A stretch of DNA of 64,000 nt, from positions 7,163,105-7,227,104 of the forward strand of contig NZ_ABIZ01000001.1 of assembly GCF_000172155.1 (NCBI RefSeq), in the 5' to 3' direction. Numbering within the stretch: the first letter of the stretch is position 1; each line of letters begins with the position of its first letter. Below, piece by piece: positions 19,652 through 28,668 of this stretch. Below the pieces are notes generated by a model that saw only the letters and a list, made by a program, of their open reading frames with translations, did no database searches and was not told the origin of the DNA. Made by a program: the position numbers and the translations under genes. This DNA comes from Verrucomicrobium spinosum DSM 4136 = JCM 18804 (GTDB lineage Bacteria > Verrucomicrobiota > Verrucomicrobiia > Verrucomicrobiales > Verrucomicrobiaceae).

Positions 19652-19673
19652 GGTGTTAAAAAAGTGTTAAAAC
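19652..19673 (-). promoter_or_regulatory. Putative KdpE operator upstream of the kdp operon
   Basis: On the minus strand this reads as two TTAACAC copies separated by a T-run, spaced 11 bp apart (one helical turn), the arrangement expected for a dimeric OmpR-family regulator. It resembles the T-rich KdpE site known from E. coli. It lies about 80 bp upstream of the first kdp gene, the right place for an activator site plus promoter. Confidence 0.55.
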
Positions 19674-19750
19674 GGGGGTGGGTGGACATGGCACACTCCG
19701 GCCTTCGACGCCGGCAGCCCCCAGGGGTCAATCAGTCTGGGCACTTCCAT

Positions 19751-19789
19751 CACCTGGCGACGAAGTCGCTGTGGAGCGCCGCTTTGGCT
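19751..19789 (+). repeat. REP-like repeat, family A, short copy
   Basis: CACCTGGCGACGAAGTCGCT and the following bases match the copies flanking the transposase at 31-32 kb, but the GTGCGGCGTGAAGC middle part is missing. It lies in the 420-bp gap between the kdp promoter and the PIG-L gene (19674-20097), which otherwise holds only GC-rich intergenic sequence and no gene. Confidence 0.75.
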
Positions 19790-20097
19790 ACGCCTTGTGA
19801 GATTTGCCTCCCTGCACCCACCAGCGAAGCCCCATCTCCTCCTTTCACGCCACATCGCCATCAGCCCGACACAGGACTCCCTAAAGGCGGCGATTCTCGC
19901 CGCACTCCCAAAGATGCTTCGCATCCAGGTGGCGGACATCTGGAGGAGCTTTCACACAAGACCAGCCTGAGAAGCCAGAGGCGTTTTTTATCACCCCTCA
20001 TCTCACCCCAGGCGCTCGCGCCGCCTAAACCAGCGGAGCGCCTCAACAGCCCGCTTGCGGGCCCCTCAACCAGCGCGCAGCGCGCCTAAACCTCTTC

Positions 20098-20946
20098 TCA
20101 AGCAAACTTCCGCATGCGCGCCCTTACGTCATCCTTCAAACGATCCACAAACCCCAGGGCAAAGTCCTCAGGGTTCAAGGTATCATCCTGAATGAGCGGG
20201 GTCAGGTCCATCGCAAACGTCAGCGAGTTTGTCGCGTCCGTCGTGTGGGAGTCAAAGTAGGTCGCATTCGCGCGGCGCAGCCCTTCCTCGGCCAGGTCAT
20301 AGCGTTTGCCGCCGCTGATCTGGGAGTCAAACACCGCCAGCAGCGCACCAATCAAATGCGGATACTGGTCCACCCAGAGCATCACCTTGTCCTCGCTGAG
20401 AAGCCAGTCGAGCTTGCGCCAGACTTCACAACCGTACACGCGCTGCGGGCGCGCCTCTTTGGGCAGGGAGCGCAGGGCCTCCAGGCAACGCAGGAAGGTG
20501 GCCACATGCGTGTCGTGACGGTCAGCGGGGTTATGGAGATAAACAAACTGGGGCTGGGTGAGCTTGAGGATGCGCAGCAAGTCATCGGACACATCTTCCC
20601 GGCGACCGGACTTTACATCCTCACTGGGATAGCCAAGCTGGACCATCACACTGTATTCTCCCACGAAGGCGGCCTTACGCTGCTCGTGCTTCCGCACTTC
20701 CAGCATCTCCTCATCCGTGTAGTGGGCATACGGCCCTTTGCGTGGACTGCCGGAGCCGTTCGTCACCACCACGCCACCGAACCACTTCTCCTCCCGCCTG
20801 AAGCACTCGGTGATGCCGTGATAGGCCGCAATTTCCAGGTCATCCTGGTGGCTGACGATGCCAAGGTGGGTCACCCGGGCAAAGGCCTGGGCGGGGTCGG
20901 TCTGGTCGGGGACAAACAAGTCGGCTTTAGAGTGGCGAAAGAGCAT
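20098..20946 (-). CDS. PIG-L/LmbE-family deacetylase
   Basis: 282 residues from the ATG at 20946. The zinc site typical of N-acetylglucosaminyl deacetylases is recognisable: SHQDDLE where most members have AHPDDE, and HNPADRHDTHVA for the downstream His. The likely reaction is metal-dependent removal of an acetyl group from an N-acetyl sugar or related small molecule. The frame is open 147 bp further upstream, but that extension reads like non-coding DNA. Its 3' end faces the kdp promoter region. Confidence 0.75.
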   Translation of the reverse strand: MLFRHSKADLFVPDQTDPAQAFARVTHLGIVSHQDDLEIAAYHGITECFRREEKWFGGVVVTNGSGSPRKGPYAHYTDEEMLEVRKHEQRKAAFVGEYSVMVQLGYPSEDVKSGRREDVSDDLLRILKLTQPQFVYLHNPADRHDTHVATFLRCLEALRSLPKEARPQRVYGCEVWRKLDWLLSEDKVMLWVDQYPHLIGALLAVFDSQISGGKRYDLAEEGLRRANATYFDSHTTDATNSLTFAMDLTPLIQDDTLNPEDFALGFVDRLKDDVRARMRKFA

Positions 20947-21239
20947 GGCAGGTGGTTCACGATGAGCGGAAACCGCCTTGGAGCAAGGCGATTGGTGGCA
21001 TTCCGCAGAAGGAATGTCCGCAACCGGCCCGTTGGGAGCAAAAATCTCCAACAATCGAGCCAGGCGGACCAAGGTTCCCGGAGCGGCTGGCACGCTTTAG
21101 GCATGCAACGGTTATGTCACGCGATTCTCCATGAAAATGGAGGGATCGTGGTTTTTATGCTTGCCGTTGCCACTCAAAGTCGTGTTTACTTTGACGAACT
21201 TAATTAATTCGGATGCACGCTTCATCCGCACGACCCCAA

Positions 21240-21283
21240 CCGCCCGAGGACGCCTGCGCGTTTCTTACGGGCGGTTTTCTTTT
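21240..21283 (+). terminator. Terminator-like hairpin upstream of the PhoH gene
   Basis: CCGCCCG (21240-21246) pairs with CGGGCGG (21268-21274), followed by TTTTCTTTT. No gene precedes it on this strand: the nearest features are a T-rich promoter-like stretch at about 21185-21210. It may end a small RNA or act as a leader attenuator for the PhoH gene 70 bp downstream. Confidence 0.55.
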
Positions 21284-21353
21284 CCCCCCATGGTCAGGCT
21301 GACCGCACCGGTCCGCCGCCCCTGAACCTCAACCACCCCAAACAACGCCCTAT

Positions 21354-22943
21354 ATGCTCCACGAAGCCGCTCCTTCCCCCGAACTGATGCTGAGTCTCGA
21401 AGAGGAAATCACCAACGGGAGGGAACACGGCAACGGGGGCGGCGTCCAGTACGCGGGAGGCGGAACAGGGACGCGAAGGAAACGAGGAGTCAACGGGCGC
21501 AACGGCTCCGCCCAGAGCACCCGGGTGAAGTCCTTTGTGCTGGACACCAACGTGCTGCTGCATGATCCGGCCTGCCTGCAAAGGTTCGAGGACAATGAAG
21601 TGTGCATCCCCGTGGATGTGCTGGGTGAGCTGGACCGGTTCAAGAATGAACCGAGCGATCGAGGAGCCAACGCCCGCGAGGTGCACCGCGCGCTCTCCCG
21701 CGCCTTTTCACAGCCCGGCGCGGATGTCATGCAGGGCGTGAACACCGCCGGTGGCGGCCGGGTGCGCCTGGTGGTCTTTGATCTCAAGGAGGCGCTTCAA
21801 TCCAAGCCGGTGCAGCGCTTCGAGCGTGTGTTTCATGACATGGAAAAGCCGGATCACCGCATCCTCGCATGCGCCCTCTGGCTCGGTCACCTCTCCGATC
21901 ATCCGGTGATCCTCGTGAGCAAGGACCTGAACATGCAGCTGAAGGCACGCGCGGTGGGCATGCCGTGCGAGGACTATCTGCATGACAAGGTGGAGGCGCG
22001 GGAAGTCTCCCAAACCGAGCTCGTCACCGTGCAGGTCACCTCCCACGAATTGCAGCGCTTCGCCAGCAGCAGCATCCTGGAGCTGGAGCCACGCCGCTAC
22101 CCTGCCCTGGCCGTCAATGAATACGTCCTGCTCTCCGCCGGGGAGAAGAACACCATGCCCGCCCGCTTCAGTGCCACGGGTTCATTCATCAAATTGCATG
22201 TGCCGGAATCGCTTAAGATCCTGCAGGGCCGCACCATCAAGCCCATGAACCTGGGTCAGGCCTGCCTGCTGGATGCGCTCATGAATCCGGAGATCTCCCT
22301 CGTCACGTGCTTCGGACAAGCAGGCACGGGCAAAACACTGCTGGCCTGCGCCGCAGGCCTCTCCCAGGTGATGGGCAACACCTACTCCGGCATCACCGTG
22401 AGCCGGCCCATCGTGGCCATGGGTCAGGGCATCGGCTTCCTGCCTGGCTCCCTGCATGAGAAAATGCGCCCCTGGCTCCAGCCAGTGTACGACGCGCTGG
22501 ACCTGCTGACCCGCCCGGCCGCCAATCCCAGCTTCAGCAAGAAGAAGACTTCCCGCCACGGCAACCCCAACCCACCCACGCAGGGCATGACGCCCGGCAG
22601 CGCCGCCGCCCCCTACGATCCGCTGGTGCAGTCCGGTGTGATCGAAATCGAGGCGCTCTGCTACATCCGCGGTCGCAGCATCCCAGACCGCTTCTTCATC
22701 CTGGATGAAGCGCAGCAGCTCACTCCGCTGGAAGCCAAGACGGTGGTCACACGCATGTCCCGCGGCAGCAAGCTGGTGCTCATCGGCGATCCCGCCCAGA
22801 TCGACAATCCCTATGTGGACAGCCGCAGCAACGGCCTGGTGTACACCCGCCAGCGCATGCGTGGCCAGTCCTTTGCCGCCCACGTCCCGTTGGGCAAAGG
22901 CGAGCGCAGCCCGCTTGCCGAAGCCGGGGCCCGCCTGCTCTAG
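21354..22943 (+). CDS. PIN-PhoH ATPase (PhoH2-type)
   Basis: 529 residues. An N-terminal PIN nuclease domain (FVLDTNVLLHDP at about 59, further acidic residues downstream) is joined to a C-terminal PhoH helicase/ATPase domain with Walker A GQAGTGKT, Walker B FFILDEAQQ and a GDPAQIDNP motif. Two-domain proteins of this type (PhoH2) couple RNA unwinding to RNase activity. The first ~55 residues are Gly-rich and unlike the family. A terminator follows 28 bp after the stop. Confidence 0.9.
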   Translation: MLHEAAPSPELMLSLEEEITNGREHGNGGGVQYAGGGTGTRRKRGVNGRNGSAQSTRVKSFVLDTNVLLHDPACLQRFEDNEVCIPVDVLGELDRFKNEPSDRGANAREVHRALSRAFSQPGADVMQGVNTAGGGRVRLVVFDLKEALQSKPVQRFERVFHDMEKPDHRILACALWLGHLSDHPVILVSKDLNMQLKARAVGMPCEDYLHDKVEAREVSQTELVTVQVTSHELQRFASSSILELEPRRYPALAVNEYVLLSAGEKNTMPARFSATGSFIKLHVPESLKILQGRTIKPMNLGQACLLDALMNPEISLVTCFGQAGTGKTLLACAAGLSQVMGNTYSGITVSRPIVAMGQGIGFLPGSLHEKMRPWLQPVYDALDLLTRPAANPSFSKKKTSRHGNPNPPTQGMTPGSAAAPYDPLVQSGVIEIEALCYIRGRSIPDRFFILDEAQQLTPLEAKTVVTRMSRGSKLVLIGDPAQIDNPYVDSRSNGLVYTRQRMRGQSFAAHVPLGKGERSPLAEAGARLL

Positions 22944-22970
22944 TCCCTTCACTCCCGCTCTCAGACTCTG

Positions 22971-23010
22971 ATGCCGGCCCGGGTTCATCGCCCGGGCCGG
23001 CATTGTTTTT
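22971..23010 (+). terminator. Terminator after the PhoH gene
   Basis: A 13-bp perfect stem (22971-22983 with 22991-23003), 7-nt loop, then TGTTTTT. The A-poor opposite side makes it mainly plus-strand. Confidence 0.9.
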
Positions 23011-23046
23011 GGAACCGCAGGTCACGCAAATTCCTCGAACCCCAGA

Positions 23047-24291
23047 TCACGGGTTGTCCACCCGTCCCATCACCAGGATCAATCCACTGGGCTGGTGACG
23101 GATGAAGAAAAGGAACGGGTGGTTGGCGATGAACATGACCGGGGGCTTGGGTGCTTCCGCATTGGGTGCACCGGAGGAGAAGGGCCCTGCAGCCATCGCC
23201 ACTGCCGAGGCTGCCTCAGCCCCCGTCTCGTTGACGTCCACCGTGGTTTCCTTATAGAGTGCACTCAGACGCAGGGGTACGGTGCGGCTCATTGGCCCCA
23301 GTTCCGCGTCTCCGGGCGCGATCACCCTGCCTGCGCCCAACGCTTTGAGAAGCATCGTGAAATCACCCCCTAGAGAGAAAGAGAAACGGGGCAGATGCAC
23401 CGTCACCCGGGCAGAGTCGAGCTTGCCGATCGCCTCTTCCAACCCCGCCTGCGTGAGCGCCTTCTCCACTGCTGGCAGTCCATCCTGCGCATCAGGCAAC
23501 AAGATGAGCATGCAGAAATCCTGCGACCGGGCCCCCATGGGTAGTTCGAGGAGACCATAGCCCCCCGCCTTCATGCTGGCGTGGCGCAGATCTCCCGTTT
23601 TGCGCATCATTTTGACCTGTTTGTCTGTTCGGGCAGAAGGCACCCAAAACGGCCGCTGCACGGTCTTCTCAGCCGGGAACCTTTCTGACCACGCCCCTTT
23701 GAAAAAGAGGGTGCTCACCAACGTCAGGACGTTGTCCGCGCCCAAGCCTCCAGGAGGCACCAGGTTCGTAATGCGCCCCCGGGTGCCGCGGCTGATCAGT
23801 TCATTGACCCCTTCCACAGCGTTGGCGGGATCATCGCTCTTCAGCACCATGGGCGTCACGCCGTAAGTGTCCTGTGCCAGATCCAAAAAAGAGTCTTCCA
23901 GTCGCACCCTGTTGCGAACCAGCAAATTCAGAGACGAGTCAATCGTGACCGCACCTTCCCCAGCCGACCTACCCAAGGCGGTGCCGAGCTCCTTGATGGC
24001 CGCTGACCGTGTGGCAAAGTCCGCCTTCCATCCCAGCAGCTGGGCCAATTCCTCCCGGGTCTTCCCCTCCGCGCCCTCCAATACCAGAGATAGCACCCGA
24101 TGCAGGGCATACGGGCACATCACATAATTCTCTGGCATCGTCTGCAGGGCCGGTGCCAGCTTGAAGGCGAGGACATTGGACGCTTGAGCACCGACCGCTC
24201 GATCGGTTTCCGCCCACATCGCTCCCGGCGCTGCGGCAACCAGCAGAGCCAGCGCCCACCATCCAGCCCGCCAGAGTGAACACACTTTCAT
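23047..24291 (-). CDS. Secreted serpin (serine protease inhibitor)
   Basis: 414 residues from the ATG at 24291, which starts a signal peptide (hydrophobic ALALLVAAAPGAMWA). The serpin fold is shown by the hinge ETGAEAASAVAMA before the reactive loop and the C-terminal NHPFLFFIRH...ILVMGRVDNP signature. The small residues in the hinge are those needed for loop insertion, so it should be inhibitory. The reactive loop is unusually rich in Gly/Pro/Ala. An earlier in-frame start at 24360 would hide the signal peptide and is less likely. Confidence 0.9.
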   Translation of the reverse strand: MKVCSLWRAGWWALALLVAAAPGAMWAETDRAVGAQASNVLAFKLAPALQTMPENYVMCPYALHRVLSLVLEGAEGKTREELAQLLGWKADFATRSAAIKELGTALGRSAGEGAVTIDSSLNLLVRNRVRLEDSFLDLAQDTYGVTPMVLKSDDPANAVEGVNELISRGTRGRITNLVPPGGLGADNVLTLVSTLFFKGAWSERFPAEKTVQRPFWVPSARTDKQVKMMRKTGDLRHASMKAGGYGLLELPMGARSQDFCMLILLPDAQDGLPAVEKALTQAGLEEAIGKLDSARVTVHLPRFSFSLGGDFTMLLKALGAGRVIAPGDAELGPMSRTVPLRLSALYKETTVDVNETGAEAASAVAMAAGPFSSGAPNAEAPKPPVMFIANHPFLFFIRHQPSGLILVMGRVDNP

Positions 24292-24446
24292 GAAGCAAAA
24301 CCATGCCGCCTCCTTCGAAAGAAGAGAAGAAAAAAATCTGCAACTAAGCATCCCCGCCAACGTTCATCCAGCCTCGTGCTCCCTGCCATCCGCTCCGGAG
24401 CGCGTGCCAAATCACAATATCAGCAGTCCTCATTCAATTACCGAAT

Positions 24447-24791
24447 ATGAAAACGATGCTTACGCTTTTCGCCCTGGCCCTCAGCGCCTCCCTCGCCCTC
24501 GCCGCTGATGGTGACAAGCCCAAGCCCCCCGGAGGTGACGGGGCCAAGCGCAACCCTGAAGAAGCCTTCAAGAAGCTCGACGCCAACGGCGACGGCTCCC
24601 TGAGCAAGGACGAATTCAAGGCCGCCCCCTTCGCCCAGAAGAATCCTGAGCGCGCTGAAAAAGGCTTCGAAGCCAAGGACAAGGACAAGGATGGCAAGCT
24701 CTCCAAGGAAGAGTTCGTCGCCCGCCCTGAGGGCAAGCCCGGTGAACAGGGTAAAAAGCCCGCCAAGCCCGAGGGCGACAAGAAGCCCTGA
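24447..24791 (+). CDS. Secreted EF-hand protein 1
   Basis: 114 residues: signal peptide ending LALAAD, then two EF-hand loops (DANGDGSLSKDEF; DKDKDGKLSKEEF) with Asp/Asn at calcium-ligand positions and Glu at position 12. Lys/Glu/Pro-rich flanks. Likely an exported calcium-binding protein. It is a tandem paralogue of the next gene. Confidence 0.85.
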   Translation: MKTMLTLFALALSASLALAADGDKPKPPGGDGAKRNPEEAFKKLDANGDGSLSKDEFKAAPFAQKNPERAEKGFEAKDKDKDGKLSKEEFVARPEGKPGEQGKKPAKPEGDKKP

Positions 24792-24944
24792 TCCGGCCCC
24801 TCGTCCGCTCCCCGTCTGTCATTTTCTTGAAAAATAGGTGCAATGACGGCGGGGGAGCTCCGTTTCAGCAGCAAGCACCTCCAGGTCCCGACCTGCGGCG
24901 TGCCACTGAAACCCAAAGCATAACCAAATCAGAGTAACATAGTC

Positions 24945-25244
24945 ATGAAAATCACCGCAGTTCTCTTCGCTCTCCTTGCCACCGCCTCCCTTTCCTTCGC
25001 CGCTGACGAAGCCGCCAAGAAGCCCGAAGGTGACAAGCCCAAGGGCCCGACCGAAGCCGCCTTCACCAAGAAAGATGGCAATGGCGATGGCAAACTGACC
25101 AAGGAAGAGTTCGCCAAGGGGGCAAAAGACGCCGCCAAGGCCGAGAAGCAGTTCGCCAGCAAAGACAAAGACAAGAGTGGCGACCTCAGCAAGGAAGAAT
25201 TCCTTGCAGTGGGTGCCAAGAAGGAAGCCAAAGGGGCCAAGTAA
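24945..25244 (+). CDS. Secreted EF-hand protein 2
   Basis: 99 residues with the same plan as its neighbour: signal peptide (TASLSFAAD), EF-hand loops KDGNGDGKLTKEEF and DKDKSGDLSKEEF, Lys-rich tail. The two genes share word order and motifs, so they arose by duplication. A terminator follows at 25293. Confidence 0.85.
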   Translation: MKITAVLFALLATASLSFAADEAAKKPEGDKPKGPTEAAFTKKDGNGDGKLTKEEFAKGAKDAAKAEKQFASKDKDKSGDLSKEEFLAVGAKKEAKGAK

Positions 25245-25292
25245 GCCCAGCTCTCTTCCCAACGTACGGGACCACCCGATCGTTTTGAATTT

Positions 25293-25326
25293 GGCCGTCT
25301 CCACGCAGGTGGGGGCGGCCTTTTTT
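25293..25326 (+). terminator. Terminator after the EF-hand pair
   Basis: GGCCGTCTCCAC pairs with GTGGGGGCGGCC (two G-T type or mismatched positions), 4-nt loop, then a TTTTTTG tract. Confidence 0.85.
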
Positions 25327-25390
25327 GTTTTGCTGGCAGGAAGCCCGGCTCTTCTGTCAAAATGAAGACTCGCTGCACGTTTTTTTACCC

Positions 25391-25837
25391 ATGCCCCCTC
25401 CTCCAGTCAAACCGCTCGATCCGGCCGAACTGCCCGCCCTGGCCCAGGCCACCCTACGCACGGCCAAATTTCCCATGCTCTCCAGCATGGACGGCGACCA
25501 GCCCAGGGTGCGTCCTGTCTCTCCCGTGAAAACGGAAGGGTTCACCGTGTACGTGGCCAATTTGCGAAGCTACCACAAAACCGGAGAAATCGCCCACAAC
25601 CCGAAGGTCGAACTCTGCTACCTGGACCCTGACCACAATCAGGTCCGCATCACCGGAGTGGCTGAGGTGGTGACGGACGCTGCCGTGCTGAATGACATCT
25701 GGGCTGGGAACGCCCTGTTGCGAGCCTACCTGGGCACGCCGGACAATCCGGAGCTCATCATCTACCGCATCCAGCCTCAACGGGTGCAATACATGCGGGA
25801 ATGGGCGCTGCACTATCATGAGGTGCCTCTCGCGTAG
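25391..25837 (+). CDS. Pyridoxamine 5'-phosphate oxidase-fold flavoprotein
   Basis: 148 residues with the split-barrel pattern of the general-stress/PNPOx-like group: a PRVRPVSPV strand, an ANLRSYHKTGEIAHNPKVEL region that normally binds FMN phosphate, and an ITGVAEVV strand. The ATG at 25391 gives the normal family start; an open extension upstream overlaps the terminator. Probably binds FMN or F420-like cofactor; substrate unknown. Confidence 0.75.
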   Translation: MPPPPVKPLDPAELPALAQATLRTAKFPMLSSMDGDQPRVRPVSPVKTEGFTVYVANLRSYHKTGEIAHNPKVELCYLDPDHNQVRITGVAEVVTDAAVLNDIWAGNALLRAYLGTPDNPELIIYRIQPQRVQYMREWALHYHEVPLA

Positions 25838-25857
25838 AGGTCCTGTCTCTCCCGCCC

Positions 25858-26742
25858 ATGCTCCGTCGCACCTTTCTCGCCACGCTCTCTGCTGCCGCCG
25901 CGCCGGTCTGTGCGCAGGAAACGACTCCTGCAGCGGGAGCGAAACCCACGCTGCACCTCGCCCGGGCGGGCCACTGGCTGGTCATCAAGGGCAGCCACCT
26001 GCCCAAGGGCGAGATCCGTATCAACTACTTGGAAGCCTACTGCCGCGCCGGCTCCGCTGCGGCAGACTGGGTCACACACACGACCGTGGGACACACAACG
26101 GAGCTCGTCTCCGCCCCGCCTGACGGCAAGAGCCTGCACCTCCGCTGTCAGGTGAAAGACGGTTTGGTGGTGGACCATAAAATCCAGGCCGGGGACGATG
26201 AAATCACCTTCAACCTCAGGGCCCACAATCCCACCAGCCACCTCAACGAGGCCCACTGGGCCCAGCCGTGCATCCGCCTGGGGGACTTCGCCGGGGGCGA
26301 GACCGCCGATCCCAAGGAGACGAACATCAAGCTCGACCGTAGTTTCATCTTCCTCAAAGACCGGCTCACCCGGCTGCCCACCAATCCCTGGGCCACCCAG
26401 GCACGCTACATGCCTGGACAAGTCTGGTGCCCCAGGGAGGTGCCGCGCACGGATGTGAATCCCCGTCCTCTGAGCACCCTCATCCCCAGCCACGGCCTCA
26501 TCGGCTGTTTCAGCCAGGATGACCAATGGATCTTCGCCGTCGCCTTCAGCCCCTATCAGGAGCTGTTCCAGGGTGTGGCCCGATGCCTGCACAGCGACTT
26601 CCGCATCGGCGAAGTAAAGCCGGGCGAAACCAAGGCGATTCGAGGAAAAATCTATATCGTTCCCAATGCGAGGGATGAGGGCGCATCGCTTTTGCAGAGG
26701 TATCAGAAGGATTTTGGCAGCAGTGGCGGAAGCAACGATTAA
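25858..26742 (+). CDS. Exported protein of unknown function
   Basis: 294 residues with a signal sequence that has a twin-Arg-like start (MLRRTFLATLSAAAAPVCA). The remainder is beta-rich with no motif I recognise. It starts 20 bp after the PNPOx-like gene and probably shares its transcript. Confidence 0.65.
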   Translation: MLRRTFLATLSAAAAPVCAQETTPAAGAKPTLHLARAGHWLVIKGSHLPKGEIRINYLEAYCRAGSAAADWVTHTTVGHTTELVSAPPDGKSLHLRCQVKDGLVVDHKIQAGDDEITFNLRAHNPTSHLNEAHWAQPCIRLGDFAGGETADPKETNIKLDRSFIFLKDRLTRLPTNPWATQARYMPGQVWCPREVPRTDVNPRPLSTLIPSHGLIGCFSQDDQWIFAVAFSPYQELFQGVARCLHSDFRIGEVKPGETKAIRGKIYIVPNARDEGASLLQRYQKDFGSSGGSND

Positions 26743-26744
26743 GT

Positions 26745-26914
26745 TTAACCACAGAGGCACAGAAAACACAGAGACTGGAACTGCGGTTTAGACAGAATTA
26801 ACAAAATTAGAAATCAACACCATCTCGGCCAAATAGTAGCTGAACCCTAATTCCGTAAATTCTGTTAATTCTGTCTAAACCTCAGTTGCATTCCCTCTGT
26901 CCCTCTGTGGTTAA
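26745..26914. repeat. 170-bp imperfect palindrome
   Basis: The outer arms TTAACCACAGAGG/CCTCTGTGGTTAA and inner arms TTTAGACAGAATTAACA/TGTTAATTCTGTCTAAA are inverted copies separated by an AT-richer centre. It fills the space between two convergent genes. AT content and style differ from the surroundings, so it looks like a small non-autonomous mobile or repeat unit that may also act as a two-way terminator. Confidence 0.85.
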
Positions 26915-26919
26915 AAATT

Positions 26920-27687
26920 TCACCGACCCGCCAGCAGGTCCCAAAACAGCTTTGCCGTAAGTACCGCCACCACGGTCATAAACACGGGCCTGATGAACTG
27001 CGCGCCTTTCTTCACCACCAGACCAGATCCCAAGCGTGCCCCCAACAGTTGTCCGGCGATCATCGCCCCGCCCGCCCCAAAGTGCACCGCGTCGTGCGCG
27101 AGGAAGATACCCAGAGCCCCCACGTTGCTGGCCAGATTGGCCGTCTTCGTATAACCCGTGGCAGTCCTGAGATCGAGCCCGAGCAAAGTCACCACCGCCA
27201 CCGTCCAGAAAGAACCAGCACCGGGGCCAAAAAAGCCGTCGTAGAAGCCCAGAGCCGTGCCAGCCACCAAGGCGAACACCACCGGGGGCACGCGTTCCCG
27301 TCCCGCCGTCAGGCCAAACCGCCGGTTGAGCATGGTGTACGCCGCCACCGCCGCCAGAAGCCACGGAATGAGTTGTTTTAACGAACTTGTGTCGAGCGCG
27401 CTCACCGCCCAGGCTCCCGCCATGGAGGCGCAGAGCGCTGCCGCCACCGCCAGCCAGAGCCAGCGCGTCCCCAAAAGACCGGCGCGGGCATACCGGACCA
27501 CTGCGATGAGCGTGCCAAAGGAGGACTGCAGTTTGTTGGTGCCCAAGGCCACCTGGGGCGGGAGCCCCACCGTCAGCAACGCGGGCACCGTGATGAGGCC
27601 GCCGCCTCCCGCAATGGAGTCGATGAAACCACCTGTAAAACCGGCCAGAAAGAGCAGAAGCCAGACGTAAATCGGCATGACCGGCAA
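26920..27687 (-). CDS. TSUP-family (TauE/SafE, YfcA-like) membrane permease
   Basis: 255 residues, about eight membrane segments, with the family's N-terminal half-repeat FTGGFIDSIAGGGGLITVPALL and the NKLQSSFGT motif, and the second half-repeat GFYDGFFGPGAGSFW. Such proteins move sulfur-containing or organic anions across the inner membrane. ATG at 27678 is an alternative start. Confidence 0.88.
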   Translation of the reverse strand: MPVMPIYVWLLLFLAGFTGGFIDSIAGGGGLITVPALLTVGLPPQVALGTNKLQSSFGTLIAVVRYARAGLLGTRWLWLAVAAALCASMAGAWAVSALDTSSLKQLIPWLLAAVAAYTMLNRRFGLTAGRERVPPVVFALVAGTALGFYDGFFGPGAGSFWTVAVVTLLGLDLRTATGYTKTANLASNVGALGIFLAHDAVHFGAGGAMIAGQLLGARLGSGLVVKKGAQFIRPVFMTVVAVLTAKLFWDLLAGR

Positions 27688-27696
27688 CTTCTGCGG

Positions 27697-27963
27697 CTAG
27701 AGCCTGGGGGCGGCGGGTTTGGCGGGTGCCCGCTGGCCGCTGACCACTCCTTGGGAGCGGTCTAGACCAGCCAAAAGGTAGATGGACACCTCCCGTTCCG
27801 AGCCCGGCAAGATGGTGTGACTCGTGAACTTGACTTTCAGCATCATCCCTTTGGATACCCCCAATTGAGGTGGGGCATCAGGGCTGGGCTTGTAATCGTC
27901 CGCCCCCTGCGCGAGAGGCAGGGTAGAGGTCAGCAAGACAGCAATGAAAAGCGGAAGGCGCAT
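27697..27963 (-). CDS. Small secreted protein, possibly a truncated esterase
   Basis: 88 residues: signal peptide ending LAQG, then SPDAPPQLGVSKGMMLKVKF..., which resembles the first strands of secreted CE1-type esterases (GVPKG followed by an FTS strand). After about 35 mature residues the likeness ends in a short Pro/Ala tail. Either a remnant of an esterase gene or a small protein with one such domain edge. Confidence 0.45.
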   Translation of the reverse strand: MRLPLFIAVLLTSTLPLAQGADDYKPSPDAPPQLGVSKGMMLKVKFTSHTILPGSEREVSIYLLAGLDRSQGVVSGQRAPAKPAAPRL

Positions 27964-28063
27964 GCGGCAGCATGGCGCATCCAAGCTTTCCCTCCAACAA
28001 ATTGAGCGGGCCTGTGTCCAATTCTCCAGCAACAAAGCAACCCGAGGTGCCCCTTATCAGATC

Positions 28064-28552
28064 ATGCCAAAATTCTTCAGCACGGTGGTGTTCCTGTTTG
28101 GCGGCCTCATGATGGTGGTGGTCGCCGTGAGCATGGTCCAACGGTACATCCCCTGGGGCGATCAGCCTGGGGATACAGCCGCCCTAATCCCGCCTTCAGA
28201 CCTTCCCCCGCTGGATCTGGGTACGCAGGAGGAGTTTCATCAAACGCTGGACCGTCTCTACACAGAAGGTGGCATGCCGATGGTGCAGAGCTGGGTGGAA
28301 AGTCAACTCGTGCCCGGACGCACCCTTTTGATCACGGACGCCACGCCTCCCCGCATGAGTCTGATTGATCGCGAAGTGAGAGCCTGCGACCGGAGCGGCA
28401 ACGTCCTGATGAGCCAACCAGCCTCGGTGCCACGGAGAGACGCGGACCTGAGACTAGGGCCGCAGGCTGTGACGGTCAGCTGGAACCGGCGGGAACTCCC
28501 CACCCCCTACGCACTTACCACTTGGAGCCTCCCTGTTCGGGAAGCCCCCTGA
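28064..28552 (+). CDS. Single-pass membrane protein of unknown function
   Basis: 162 residues from the ATG at 28064; one membrane helix (VVFLFGGLMMVVVAVSMV) near the N-terminus and a soluble exported domain with no recognised family. The frame is open further upstream, but the hydrophobic N-terminus fits this start. Confidence 0.6.
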   Translation: MPKFFSTVVFLFGGLMMVVVAVSMVQRYIPWGDQPGDTAALIPPSDLPPLDLGTQEEFHQTLDRLYTEGGMPMVQSWVESQLVPGRTLLITDATPPRMSLIDREVRACDRSGNVLMSQPASVPRRDADLRLGPQAVTVSWNRRELPTPYALTTWSLPVREAP

Positions 28553-28668
28553 GATCCATCTTCAGGAAAGGTGCCGTCTCAACCACGGCGCGGAACTTGC
28601 TGCACATATTCCAGCACAGGGCACGTTCCAGTTCATCCCCTGCGCAGTTTCAACCGTATATCTGCACG

